64,000 nt of DNA. Source: Adiantum capillus-veneris (taxonomy: Eukaryota; Streptophyta; Polypodiopsida; Polypodiales; Pteridaceae). Below, one piece after another: positions 49,405 through 61,706 of the stretch (position 1 is the first letter of the stretch; each line of letters opens with the position of its first letter). The stretch lies in NCBI GenBank assembly GCA_014529385.2, contig CM043947.1, positions 117,166,087-117,230,086 on the forward strand, given 5' to 3'. The notes beneath the pieces were generated by a model. It was not told where the DNA came from. It was given only the letters and a program-made list of their open reading frames with translations, and searched no databases. The position numbers and the translations under genes are program-made.

Positions 49405-49930
49405 TGGTTCTCCAAACTCATCTATCCCTGGTTTCTTTGTTTTGTTTCTTTTTTAGTCTTTTGAGCTTGCTGCTTCAGTGTCTTGTGTTTTTGTGAACTA
49501 TCCTAAGAATTTTTCTTTTACGCAATCTTATGCCTTTACAAACATCAGGAATCGTGTTTTCCCTTTCACACATGGCATTGGATTTTCTTTGGCCATGTTT
49601 AAGGGTCTCTTCTTCATATAACATTGTTTTCGCCTAGTTTTTGGTTTGGAAAATCATAAAACCTAATATTCTTGGTCGCTTGGGTTGTAAGAGAATTCGT
49701 CATTCGCATCATTGTCATACTTGAAATGCTCCGGAGAGCCGTAAAACAACTCTTCCTCTCCTCCTTTGTTAACTGAGTCAACGTCACTTAACAGGAGCTG
49801 CTGAAGATCGAAGACGTGCGGATGCATATCGAAGATGAATACAAAGAAGCAGTAAAGATTGGAGTTACATATTTTTCACGTTTTCCCAAAATGGTCACTT
49901 AGTGTAAATTCTCGATATATTTCAAGCCAT

Positions 49931-50675
49931 TGTAATATTTTAATGTGTTACGGGCTCAATGGGAGTTCCAAGCTGTAGCTCAATAGTGTGCCTAGGTTGC
50001 AGATTCAGTAAGTGGTGGAGCCCTAAAGGCCTTGGTCGCCCGGACATTGCATATTTTTACCCTAGGTATATAAGGCAGTGTGTAAAAGAAATTGGGGTTC
50101 TCAAACTCATTTGTTGAAAGTACTCTTTGGTGAGAGCTCTTGAGGTGTGTGGCTATGGAGTCCTTGAGCTTCTCCTTGCTCATGTGATTTGGTTAATACT
50201 AATCAATTCTTAATTCTCTTTTACTATGCCTGTCTCATGCTTCTTGTGATTGCTAATGATGCTTTGATTAGCTAGATCCTAACTAATTAGTGGTTAGTCC
50301 CTCTCTAATCTTGTGTGATTGCCCTCTCTTGCTTGTGTGTGCATGTAGGTTTGATTGGAGTGTGGTGTTCGATAGATCTATGTGTGTGTGATTGGTGTGT
50401 TGCATGATAGGATTAGTGTTGTGTGCATCTTGCAATTGTTAGTGTGTGTGATTGGGTTGATTGGAGGTGAAGGGAAGTGGATGTGGAGATTGCCCATCAT
50501 TGGGGCTTAGCTCCTCCATAGGCCGAAAAGCTCACATCATAAAGTCAACCATTCGTGTTGCCATGATTACCTCACTAATTGTGTGAGTGTTCCATGTCCT
50601 ATCCGGGTAGCTCATCCCTCCGGATTGCTAATTTTTTTCGTCATTGGAGCTATGCAATGGTGGGGACTCCCAACA
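49931..50675 (+). mobile_element. Orphan LTR with primer-binding site, copy B
   Basis: Counterpart of 5717-6461. The TATA box is at about 50065-50074. The binding site at 50676-50694 reads TTTGGTGTCGTTGCCAGGG, one change from copy A. Confidence 0.6.
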
Positions 50676-52005
50676 TTTGGTGTCGTTGCCAGGGACGATG
50701 GTGTAGCCAAAGTTGGTCCGCGCTATAAAGTGTGCTAGGCAGTGCAACGGGTGCTAACAGGTGCATGGTAGAGGGATAAAGCCAGTGTGGGAGACCTCAG
50801 CAAGACAATGGCAACGGAAATGCATGCTGAAAGGGGTTTTTTAGGCCAAGGAGCCCCTCCAAAGTGAGATAATGATGACGAAAAGTCAAGGTATTCAAAA
50901 TGCAGAAAATGTGTCCCGAAATGTGGTGTTCAAGTGCTCTAGAAGCTCGTCCAGACGGCTCATCAAACGGGGCTTCGGTGTGAAAGATATGCCAGTCCGA
51001 AGTTAGAAGGCTTCGCAGATCGCGAGGGACAGGGCAGGTACAAACATGCGGCCAAAAATGGGATCAGTGATATGCATGTAAAGCTGGAGCTGTCGATCAT
51101 GCCGGTTTTTTCGGTTCGCCATTCAAAGCTCAAACGGGCATGTTATGGCCTTTGGAATATTTGTCGGGGGCCGGGTACGTGCTCACCGGGCCACTTTGGT
51201 AGGCTCCTCGACGGGCATGTTTTTAGGGCTCCCCAAGATTTTGGGAAATGGCTTGCAATGTGGGGAGTCAACCGAAATCTGTGGCTTGCCGATCGGAGTC
51301 AGGGGCATCGAGATGCGCCCACTTCAAGTGGACAGACAATCACGGCAGAAGAAGGGGGTAAGCTTGATTTTTTTCCAATTGTGCGACTTGCGGTGGAAGG
51401 ATGTGGAATGTTCCGAATGTGGAAGAATTTCTCGAGAGGTGTGGCTGGGCTCCGAGAGAAGGGGGTTCGGCGAACGCGAACTCATGGAGCACCCATTGCA
51501 TGGGACATGAGGACTAAAAAGCCTCTTTGGTTGTGAATTGTAGAGGAAAAGAAAAAGTGTCGCTGGACTTTGGGAAAAAAGAAAAGAGAAGAAAGTAAGC
51601 CTTATAAAGCCATAAGGAGAAAAGGCAAAAAAAAAAAGAAGGAAAGTAAAGGCTTTGGTTGAGAGGCACTGGCGCCACCAGGCGCTACTACTGCCCAAAA
51701 AAAGAAACTTTTTTTCTTTGCTTTGAAAAAAGACTAGTATGTGACTCGCGCGTTGTTGCGACCAAAGAAACATGGCCACTATTCTCATAGGGCTATCTTT
51801 TCCTCCCAGTGGAACACCATCAATACTCTATTCTACATGTATAGTCTGTTGTATTTCTAAAAGTGATGCATGACACAACCTCTTGACAAATTCTAAAAAA
51901 TATGAATATGTAGCTGCAAATCATTTTTTAATACCAAGCTTGGGAGCTAGGCTCAAAGAAATTATCTTTTGTGAGTTGTTAGCCCTTGTTCAATAAACTT
52001 CTATT

Positions 52006-52048
<43 letters not shown>
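50676..52048 (+). other. LTR-element leader and (GA)n, copy B
   Basis: Counterpart of 6462-7842. The microsatellite is at 52014-52048. No gene was recognised. Confidence 0.45.
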
Positions 52049-52050
<2 letters not shown>

Positions 52051-52189
52051 CTCCTTTTTGTGTGTCTGGGTCTAGCAATGCTACGAAGCTTGATTATATA
52101 GCTTTGATAAGTTAGCATGGTGTGAAATATTTGAAAGCTAAGAGAATTCAATGTGATCATAAAACTTTGTTTGAAAATGGATTGGATTC

Positions 52190-52330
52190 TGTAGAATTGG
52201 CTACTCTTTTAAACGTACATGATAATATTAAGAGAATAACAATTTTTTGGAAATGTTAGCTACTCTTTTAAAAGTACATGATAATTCTAAAAGTACATGA
52301 TAATATTAAGAGAATAACAATTTTTTGGAA
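52190..52330. other. Deletion junction with local duplication
   Basis: After GTAGAATTGG (52200), copy B jumps to the equivalent of 11112, so about 3.1 kb of copy A is absent. At the junction a CTACTCTTTTAAA...GAATAACAATTTTTTGG segment is present twice, and part of it a third time. Confidence 0.85.
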
Positions 52331-53982
52331 ATTTGAAAGGCAAGGGTGTCTTTGGTGAGTAGGAGTCCCATGAGCTCAATGTAAAATATATATATTTGAA
52401 GAGGCAAGATTTGGTAGCCACATAAAGCACATAGCTTCAAACACAATGGAAAGCTCAAATCTTCATTTTTTCACATTCAAATGGTAATTTTATTGTGCAA
52501 GGACTAATTTGGTTCGGCCTGTCACACCTTGTCATAACATTGTGAGCTTGATGAAGAAATACTTATAGCTTTCTATGGGATTTTTTTCTTTACGTACCCT
52601 CTTGCACATGAAATGTTCACGTGGCAAGCAATTTAACTTGATTTATTGATAATTGTTTGGATCTTTGCATAATTAATGTTCATTTTTCTTTGTTAGAATT
52701 TCTATTTATAAAAACCTAATTTTTTTACACCAGATATCTAATGATGTAGAACTTATTTTGCAAGATCCAACAGTCATTTGATAAATTATGACTCAAGGAA
52801 TGTGACCATGCAAAAAAATTTAAACTTCAACGGTTCATTTTTTTAAGATCTACCTTAGAAAATAACAAAGATTGCTTAGAGAACCTTCCTATAGTTTTTT
52901 TTAAAATCTAATAAATAATATACATTTCCATTCCTTTTGATTTTCATATATGTCATAACTCTTGTGTAAGGTCCTCATAGAAAAACATTTGAGTCAATTT
53001 GAGTAAGAAAGACAAGTTTTTGCTGTTTTTATTTTTTTCACTTACACCATTCACTTGAGGTGTGCCTCCTTAGGTTTGGTAAATCCCAAACCTAGAAATT
53101 TTGACACTTGTAAACCAACCATGGCTTGGTTCTACTCTCTTAATCCTAGTTGGCTAGTCCACCTCATACAAGGAGGTTGCCACATCACCAAAGAACCATG
53201 TCATCACCCCATCTCACCTTCCACATCACCACAATCAACACTTTGATCGTAACACTTGGCTTGCCATGTTACTCTAATTGCCAACTCATCCACCACCCTC
53301 CACTGCCACCTTGCATGCCACTTCACCTTAAGTGCCATGCCATCCACCACCTCACATGCCACGCGTAAGTATTGTTTGTATGGCTTGCAACATCACTCGC
53401 CACCAAGCATGCCACATCGCCACCTTGCTAGCTCATCATTGGATCACAAAAAGAAAGATTTTTTAAAAATAGCTTTTGGTTTACTTATGCACATGATTTA
53501 GAACCTTCCATATCGATACAAGCCACATGTAGCTCGCGGCTGAAAAAACGGCCAGCGCGTTCTTTAATCACACCGCAGCTAGTGCGGGAGCTTATTGTAG
53601 TTGTTGCCTCGGCCCTGGACACGGTCCGCCATCACTCATCGCCTATCGAGCCCCGTTGGCCACCCCGAGTGCCTTGAGCCCCTTTAGACCTGAAAACGGT
53701 CCGAAAGTAGCCAAGCCCGTCGGTGGAAGGTAGCCTTGGCACTCGCTCGAGGGGGGGGGGGAGGGTTGCATCCCAATGTCACAAGAGGGGTGTGGGGAAC
53801 TCATCGCCACACCTCACCCGTCCTTCGCACCGCGGTCTGCCCCGTTCTTGTCCTAACCGAGCACCACTATCTTATAGTTGTACACAATCTGGTGTGGGCC
53901 GACAAAACCCCCAAGAACCATGACCGACGGGCCGGCAAACGGGGGAAACCCCTTGTTGGGGGAAGGCCGTAAGAGAAGGTTT
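52331..53982. other. No gene recognised, copy B of 11160-12816
   Basis: Collinear with copy A with small indels; the G-run is at 53752-53761. Nothing codes recognisably. Confidence 0.5.
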
Positions 53983-56260
53983 CCACGAGACGGATTGCAA
54001 AGCCCATGAAACTTTGCAGGGGTAGGTATTTAAGTGCTTTCCTTGCCCTTGCAATGTTTCATGTCCATCCGCTCTCGTCTCGTCGGTCTAGGGTGGCACA
54101 ATCGCCAATTTTTTTGTTTTGGCTTAGCTAACGACCCAATGGTAAAAAATTGGTGATGGTGTCACCGTAGCCCGTCGTGACGGATTGCAATGGCCATGAA
54201 GCTTTGCAAGGATGCGGATTTAGGTGCTTTCCTTGCCCCTACAATGTTCCTGTCTCGTCGGTCTAGGGTGGCACAATCGCCAATTTTTTCGTTTTGGCTT
54301 CGCTTAGGACCCAATGGTCAAAAGCTGGCAATTGTGCCACAGTAGACCATCGAGACGGATTGCGTTGCCCATGAAACTTTCCAAGGGAGGGGATTTAAGT
54401 GCTTTCCCTACCCCTGTAAAGTTTTGTGGCCATCCACTCCCGTCGCATTGGTTTAGTGTGGCACAATCGCCAATTTTTTCGTTTTGGCTTCGTTAAGTAC
54501 CCAATGGTAAAAAACTGGCGATTGTGCCATAGTAGACCGTCGAGACGGATTGTGTTCCCCATGATACTTTGCAAGGGTGGATATTTAAGTGCTTTACCTA
54601 TCCCTACAAAGTTCATGTCCATCCGCTCTCGTCTCGTTGGTCTAGGGTAGCACAATCACCAATCTTTACATTTTGGCTTTGCTAAGGACCCAATGGTAAA
54701 GAACTGACAATCGTGCCACTGTAGACCATCGAGACGGATTACGATGCCCATGAAACTTTGCAGGGGTAGGGATTTAAGTACTTTCCTTGCCCATACAATG
54801 TTTCATGGCCATCTGCTCTTGTCTTGTCGGTCTAGGGTGGCACAATCGCCAATTTTTTTGTTTTGGCTTCGCTAAGGGTCCAATGGCAAAAAACTGGTGA
54901 TTGTGCCCCCGTACACCGTCAAGACGGATTGCAATGGCCATGAAACTTTGCAAGGGTAGGGATTAAGATACTTTCCCTACCTCTACAAAGTTTCATGGCC
55001 ATCCGCTCTCGTCTCGTGGATCTAGGGTGGCAGAATCGCCAATTTTTTTGTTTTGGCTTCGTTAAGTGCCCAATGGTCAAAAACTGGTGATTGTGCCATA
55101 GTAGACCGTCGAGACGGATTGTGTTGCCCATGAAACTTTCCAACGGTGGGTACTTGAGTGCTTTAACTACGCTGCAAAGTTTCATGGCCATGCGCTCTCG
55201 TCTTGTTGCTCTAGGGTGGCACAATCGCCAATTTTTTTGTTTTGGCTTCGCTAAGGGCCCAATGGTAAAAAACTAGCGGTTGTACCTTCATAGACCATTG
55301 AGTCTGATTACGATGGACATGAAACTTTGTAGGGGTGGGGATTTATGTGCTTTTCCAACCCTTGCAATGTTTCATGGTCATCCGCTCCCGTCTCATCGGT
55401 CTAGGGTGGCACAATTGCTAATTTTTTCGTTTTGGCTTCGCTAAGGGCCCAGTGGTAAAAAACTGGCGATTGTGCCACCATAGACTGTTGAGACAAATTG
55501 CGATGCCCATGAAACTTTGCAAGGTGGGGATTTAGGTGTTTTCCCTACCCTGAAAGTTTCATGGCCATGTGTTCGCGTCTCGTCGGTCTAGGGTGGCACA
55601 CTCACCAATTTTTTTATTTTGGCTTCGCTAAGCGTCCCATGGTAAAAAACTAGTGATTGTGCCATCGTAGTGATGGCCATCTGCTCCCGTGTTGTCGGTT
55701 TAGGATGGCACAATCACCAATTATTTTGTTTTAGCTTCGCTAAGGGCCTAATGGTAAAAAATTGGTGATTGTGCCACAGTAGACCGTCGAGACGGATTGC
55801 GATGCCCATGAAACTTTGTAGGGGTGGGGATTTGAGTGCTTTCCTTGCCCCTACAAAGATTCATGGATATCCGCTCTCGTCTTGTCGGTATAGGGTGGCA
55901 CAATCGCCAATTTTTTTGTTTTGGTTTCGCTAAGGGCCCAATGGTTAAAAACTGGCGATTGTGCCACTGTAGATCATCGAGATGGATTGTGATGCCCATG
56001 AAACATTGCAGGGGTAGGGATTTAGGTGCTTTCCCTGCCCTTGCAATGTTTCATGTCCATCCGCTCCCGTCTCATCGGTCTAGGTTGGCACAATCGCCAA
56101 TTTTTTCGTTTTCGCTTCGCTAAGGACCCAATGGTAAAAATCTGGCGATTGTGCCACAGTAGACCATTGCGACAGATTGTGTTGCCCATGAAACTTTGTA
56201 GGGGTGGGTATTTAGGTGCTTTACATGCCCCTGCAAAGTTTCATGGCCATCTAATATGGT
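53983..56260. repeat. Palindromic satellite, ~188-bp unit, copy B (longer array)
   Basis: Same unit as 12817-14049, here with about twelve copies. It runs past the point (55227) where the copy A array was cut. One short unit lies near 55670. Confidence 0.92.
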
Positions 56261-57015
56261 ATGGACAGTCAAGGACCATATCATGCGCTAAAATGGGACG
56301 CGTGAGCCATATGATCCATTTCAACGCATAGTATGGGTCGGGACTGCCCAAACTATATTATGTTCTCACCCCCAACCCTCAAAAGATGCATAGCCATCCA
56401 AAATGGCATGGGTGGTCAAGACACATAGTATGTGCTAAAATGGGCCGTACGGCCATTTGAGCACATAGTATGGTTCGCGACCACCCAAAAAATATTGGAT
56501 GGCCACAAGACTTTTCATGGGTGGGGCTGAGATCCATTTCACAACCCGTGCAAAGTTTCATAGCCATCCAATATGGTATGGGTAGTCAAAGCCCATAACA
56601 TGTGTTAAAAAGTGTTATATGAGCCATGCGTCCCATTTTAGCGCATAGTATGGTTTGGGATTGTCCAAACCATATTAGATGGCCATGATACTTTTATTAT
56701 ATGGCCATGAGACTTTTCACGAATGGATGTGAGCACCACTTAACCACCCCTACAAAGTTTCATAGCCATCCAAGATGGTATGGGCAATCAAGGCCTGTAC
56801 TATGCGCTAAAATGGGACATATGGTTCATATAACCCATTTTAGCGCATAGTATGGGTCGGGACCGCCGACCAAACCATATCGGATGACCATGAGACTTTG
56901 TACAAATTGGTGTGAGAACCATTCAACCACTCCTAAAAAGTCACACAACCATCCGATATGGTTTGGGAGGTCAAGGGCATACTATTTGCTAAAATGGGAC
57001 ATATGAATCATACAA
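56261..57015. repeat. Second satellite family, ~185-bp unit
   Basis: About four units with CATAGTATGGGTCGGGAC, CGCTAAAATGGGAC, GGCCATGAGACTTTTCA and CCACCCCTACAAAGTTTCAT. Each unit again holds complementary halves (CGCTAAAATGGG with CCCATTTTAGCGC; CCAATATGGT with its complement). The TTTCATGGCCATC strings link it to the preceding family. Confidence 0.85.
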
Positions 57016-57069
57016 CCCATTTTAGCTCTTCTATCATGAATTAGGATATGATCATCTTGTATTGTTGGA

Positions 57070-57700
57070 TCTTTGTCTATGTACATGGGTTTTTATATGA
57101 TTTATGTTTTCATCTATATGATTAGATGGATTGCCACATATGTGGACCTCTATATGTTCATCTACATTGGTATCCTCTTATAATGGATTAGGACATGCTT
57201 GTCTTTATAGTTTCTATATGGGTGTTTACATGGTCCTCTTCAAGTGCATCTACAATGTTGTCTCTATGGTCATCTATACAATTGTTTGCATGGACATACA
57301 CATGGTTAACTTTGTAAAGGTGGTTGTCTATGTGGATCATCAATATGATCGGCTAATGTCATCTTTCTATATGATGGATTAAAATATGATCATCTTTATA
57401 TGGTTCTATGGAAATCTATATTGGGCTCTATATGGTTTTCTCTATGAATATCTACATGGGAATTTATATAGTCCTCTACATTGGTATCCATATGGTCATC
57501 TAAATATAGCGCTATCCTTTTTCCATAGAGCACATGTATATGGTAGCCTATATGGTCAGTTCTATGCTAGTCTATATGGCCAGTTCTACAATCGGAATAC
57601 ATATGGTTATCTATATGGTTGATGCTATGATCCTCTATATGGTCATCTATATGGTTTCTTATAGGATTGCCCCAAGTCCTTTTAAATGGTTCTTTGTATG
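57070..57700. repeat. CTATATGGTCATC-type minisatellite
   Basis: Loosely repeated CTATATGG, GTCATCTATATGG and TTTATATGG strings. It produces false Tyr/Met-rich ORFs. Confidence 0.75.
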
Positions 57701-57818
57701 GTTAATTGGATTAGATTCTTTTCTATATCAAGATGGTCAACCAAATTGGTGTATACTTAGACAACTAGCTCATCGTCTATATGGACAACTAGATTTTCAT
57801 CAACTAAAATTATAAAAG

Positions 57819-57819
<1 letters not shown>

Positions 57820-57866
<47 letters not shown>

Positions 57867-58013
57867 TTCTATCACCAGGGGGATCCAAGGGGGGGCAGCA
57901 CCCCCGAAGGTTGGAAATAGAAGTATTTTTGGATATGAATTTGTATATAATTTTACAAAAAATGATATGATATTTATTATGTGGTAGAGAGACTCTTATA
58001 CACATTGTATGAG

Positions 58014-58040
<27 letters not shown>
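57820..58040. repeat. (CT)n and (GA)n microsatellites
   Basis: (CT)n at 57823-57863 and (GA)n at 58013-58038. They flank about 150 bases containing a GGGGGGGCAGCACCCCC hairpin. Confidence 0.9.
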
Positions 58041-58044
<4 letters not shown>

Positions 58045-58114
58045 AGAGTCTCAATAGAGACAAGGAGTGACAGGGATTTGATCCAGACATTCTTTGAGCT
58101 AGACACTCAGAACG

Positions 58115-58610
58115 ATTCTCGTCAAAAAAGTCCATGCACGCATGTGGGTCCATGTTGAATCATCTCTGCAAGTTTTATCGAGTGCCACATAACTCGTCGA
58201 GTTGCGTGGAATGCAAAGAGTTGGAGACATGTCCACGTAACTCGCCGAGTCACGTGGCGACCACGTAACTCACCGAGTTGCGTGGACTTTTGATGTGTAT
58301 GCCACGTCATTTTTGAGAGTTTTTACAAGAAGACATCCACGTAACTCGCCGAGTTATGAGGCTGCCTATGTAGTAATCTAGTAGGCTTTGCCACATAACT
58401 CGGTGGTGGCTTGCCTATGTTGGCATAGCCACGTTACTCGGTGAGTTACATGGCAATGTCGACGTGGAAATAACACATCGCCTTTGTGGCATGACCACGT
58501 CACTCGGCAAGTTACGTGGAGCTTCTTACCAGTAACTCGCCGAGTTCTATAAGTATGCCACGCGTCGCAACTTCCTGCTTCGGACACAAGGATAACTCGC
58601 TGAGTTAGCC
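58115..58610. repeat. Palindromic CGAGTTACGTGG minisatellite
   Basis: About ten copies of a palindromic core, CCACGTAACTCGCCGAGTT followed by ACGTGG, at irregular spacing. Several are half-sites or carry changes (CTCGGTGAGTTACATGG). The core contains CACGTA/ACGTGG (E/G-box-like) steps. Confidence 0.85.
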
Positions 58611-58672
58611 GCATTGCGGAGGTCACGCTTGGGTGCGGACTGCGGGATGTGGGTACACTCTATCTTGCATAC

Positions 58673-58673
58673 A

Positions 58674-58704
<31 letters not shown>

Positions 58705-58715
58705 CAACACACACA

Positions 58716-58790
<75 letters not shown>
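58673..58790. repeat. Compound (C)n-(CA)n-(GA)n microsatellite
   Basis: About 30 C, then AACAA, then (CA)n, then (GA)n without a break to 58790. Confidence 0.97.
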
Positions 58791-58794
<4 letters not shown>

Positions 58795-59071
58795 TCGTGA
58801 TCTCAACTTGTTTCCTTCTAGCACATTTGTTTGCCTCTTTGTCATTAGTATTTATGTGTTTCCTTGGATTGAATTTCTCTCTCTTTGTCATTAGTACTTA
58901 TGCATTTCCTTGGATTGAATTGGTTAATATCTATATGAAAAAGCTTCAACTTTATGACAATGTCTAAGTTGTTAAAAGAGGTCTCTTCAATAAGTCAAGG
59001 CAATAATAGGAGCAGAAGTGGTGTTCAAAATTTGTAGTACCAATCCTTTTGTTCCTAAGATGCAAGGTGGT

Positions 59072-59136
<65 letters not shown>

Positions 59137-59404
59137 AATGAAATGTTACCTATCTATATCTATATACTATCTTCAAGGGAAAGAGGATTTTGAGGTGCCA
59201 GGTGGATGGTAAGTCAGCCTCCGGCCATTGCGTAAGCAGAGGTTGTGAGCCGCGAGGACACCAAATGCTTGAGGGGTGTATGGGAGCCGAATAGGTAGGG
59301 ATGGTCGGGAGCAGGGAAGGCAAACATGCACAAGAGAGTGGAGGTATGGCAAAAAGGCACAGTAGAGGTATGGTGGAAAGGTAGGGACATACTGGTCACT
59401 ACAG

Positions 59405-59461
<57 letters not shown>

Positions 59462-59509
59462 TGGCGAGCTGTAGTTGAAAGGCGCATTTCTCAGCATGCT
59501 CGAGCAGCT
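58791..59509. other. Microsatellite-bearing spacer
   Basis: (GT)n-(GA)n at 59070-59133 and (GA)n at 59405-59456. A short duplication (TTTGTCATTAGTA, TTTCCTTGGATTGAAT) lies at 58840-58920. No gene was seen. Confidence 0.7.
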
Positions 59510-60529
59510 CGAGATGTCACGATGACAATAATGACGAGCAACTATTGCTGGTTGATGCAGAGAACCCAACTCAAGAAGTAGGAGCATATATGGTGTTTGT
59601 GTCTTAACTTGGAGAAAGCTTGTAAGAAAACGCTTTTGGACATTCTCAAACTTTCACTAAGTAGACTTTGAGATGCTTCCACCCCACATTTCAACTCCAT
59701 AAAGAAGAAACAGTGCCACCAATGTGTCAAAAAGGTACTTTTTGAGAACCCAACAATTACATGCGCAATTGACACATCACCTTCTCATAGATTCGAGAAA
59801 CCACAAGCATAAACTCACGTGTCACTTGGAGTTCTTCCATCCTTCTCCACAAATTGTTACGTGGAATCATATCAAAGGCTTTCTTAAAGTCCACAAAACA
59901 ACAATTCAATCGCTTGCCTTTGAAACGACTTTCCTCCATGAGAACACGAAGAGTGACAAGATGATCAATGGCGCTATGGCATCGACAAAAACCCGATTGT
60001 TCTTTTGCATGCTTGTCATTCCCTTTAGCCCAATCACTCAAATTTCATCTCCATTATGCACCCAAAAAACATTGCCATAAGAGATCCCATCATTACAATC
60101 CGATAGTTGTTTACACTCTTTACATTCTGTCCCTTATGCAAAGGCTTGACCCAATTAGTACTCCAATCATAAGGCATACCATGTTGAAGTGCAAGGTTGA
60201 AAATATCACACATCCACTCATGTGTAGAATCTCTTGTCCATTTAATCATCTCTGGCTTGATACCTTGAAGATCTCCTGCTTTGCAAGTGGCCCACTTTTC
60301 AAGCCCATTGCATACATCCTCAATAGTAGAAAAAGAGAGCATACATGGGAGTGAATCATAAAATGGAATTTTTTTAGCATTTAGTTGCTCATATAGTTGC
60401 CTAAAATGTGTGTACATATCCACAAGTCTCAAGTTACCAAAATTCTCAACCCGCTTGCCCCTCAAGTTTCTCCAAAATCTTCCACATGCACGTGCCTTTG
60501 AAAAAATTGTTGCTTTACTTCCCATCTTC
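59510..60529 (-). pseudogene. LINE ORF2 reverse transcriptase, core deleted
   Basis: 60525-60034 holds the RT finger region (DLQGIKPEMIKW, NWVKPLHKG). 60041-59757 holds GFCRCHSAIDHL and motif A CFVDFKKAFDMIPRNNLW. After KVMCQLRM the sequence jumps to the C-terminal region (LFLLYGVEMWGGSI, FLQVKTQTPYMLLLLELGS). The palm with the YADD motif is lost, so it cannot be active. Confidence 0.8.
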
Positions 60530-61706
60530 TTCTCTCTTTTGAATCAATGCCTTGTATGTAAGCCAATGACTTTGATAGTTGTATTTGTCCATAGTTGCAT
60601 CAAGCAATATGAAGGACTTTTGAGCATCTTGACATTCTTTATCAAACCACATTTTGCATTATCTATCTTTGTTGATACCATGGACATGCTTTATGGCACA
60701 ACATTCTTCGACACAAGAACAATTTGTTTTTTGAAAGCTTCCCATTTAGTTTTCAATGGTGCGTCATATTGAAGTATTGTAATCCATAACTTTTGCTCAA
60801 CCATTTCAATGTACATTGGTGCCCGTTTGAAATCCATACATAGTGATAACTTCTCTTCCCTTTGGTTGAGATTATCATGCTTAGATGCTTCTCCGCATGC
60901 AAGGTCAATACATAAGGTTTGATGGTGATTCCGGGGTCCATTGGCCAAACATAAAACTCTATGTGATACATGATGGCTTTGGAGAGATCATATAGTCAAT
61001 CACACTATCCCCATTATGTCTTTTACACGTAAATCCATTGGTTCCACTTCACAAAGATACACCATTGGCAATGAGCATAGCCGTGCTATTATACATGTGT
61101 AAAAGTGACTTTCCATAGTGATCCGGCTCTTTATCATCCATTGAAGTACAATCATACAAGTGAACTTCCTCCAACTCCCTTCGAATGTATGGCATATCAA
61201 ATTGTTGAGTATCATGTTGCAATGTTTTTTGTGCAAGCATTCATATCACCGAAGACAATAACATCACCTTCACCTTTGAAATAAGCAATGTCCTCTTCTA
61301 AATCAAAAAATGGCCGATCTCAATCCATGCAAGCAAGTATAAAAGGGGGAATGCAGCAACAAGATACAAAATGGGTCCTCTTTTTGGTGTCATAATTTTC
61401 AACCATACATAACATTTGTACTTGTCATCTTTCACAATTGATACAGAATCTTTCAATCCTTTCTTAAGCATACATGCTACCCCTCCTTGTCCTCTTCGTT
61501 GCTTGAGATTCTTTGACCACATCAACAAATGTACATTGTAGTCCTCAGCTATTAGTCCTTGTGTATTATGCTCCCAATTTCAATAAGAAGTACAACATCG
61601 GCTTTGCTTGTTAGTTCATCAATGCCAACCCCCGCATTCCATGCGTATTAATTGCAATTCCAAGAGCATATTTTCAATTCTAACTTGGCCTATAGGTCGC
61701 ACATTC
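60530..61706 (-). pseudogene. LINE ORF2 endonuclease and linker, decayed
   Basis: The minus strand shows VIVFGDMNAC at about 61236-61272 (AP-endonuclease motif). KEPDHYGKSLLHMYNSTAM, a decayed SVIDYMI region near 61000 and a linker (ACGEASKHDNLNQREEK) follow. Stops and shifts divide it into short frames. Confidence 0.7.

Noticed and set aside
57131-57815. Membrane-protein-like Tyr/Met-rich ORFs
   Set aside because: Produced by the CTATATGGTCATC minisatellite in overlapping frames.
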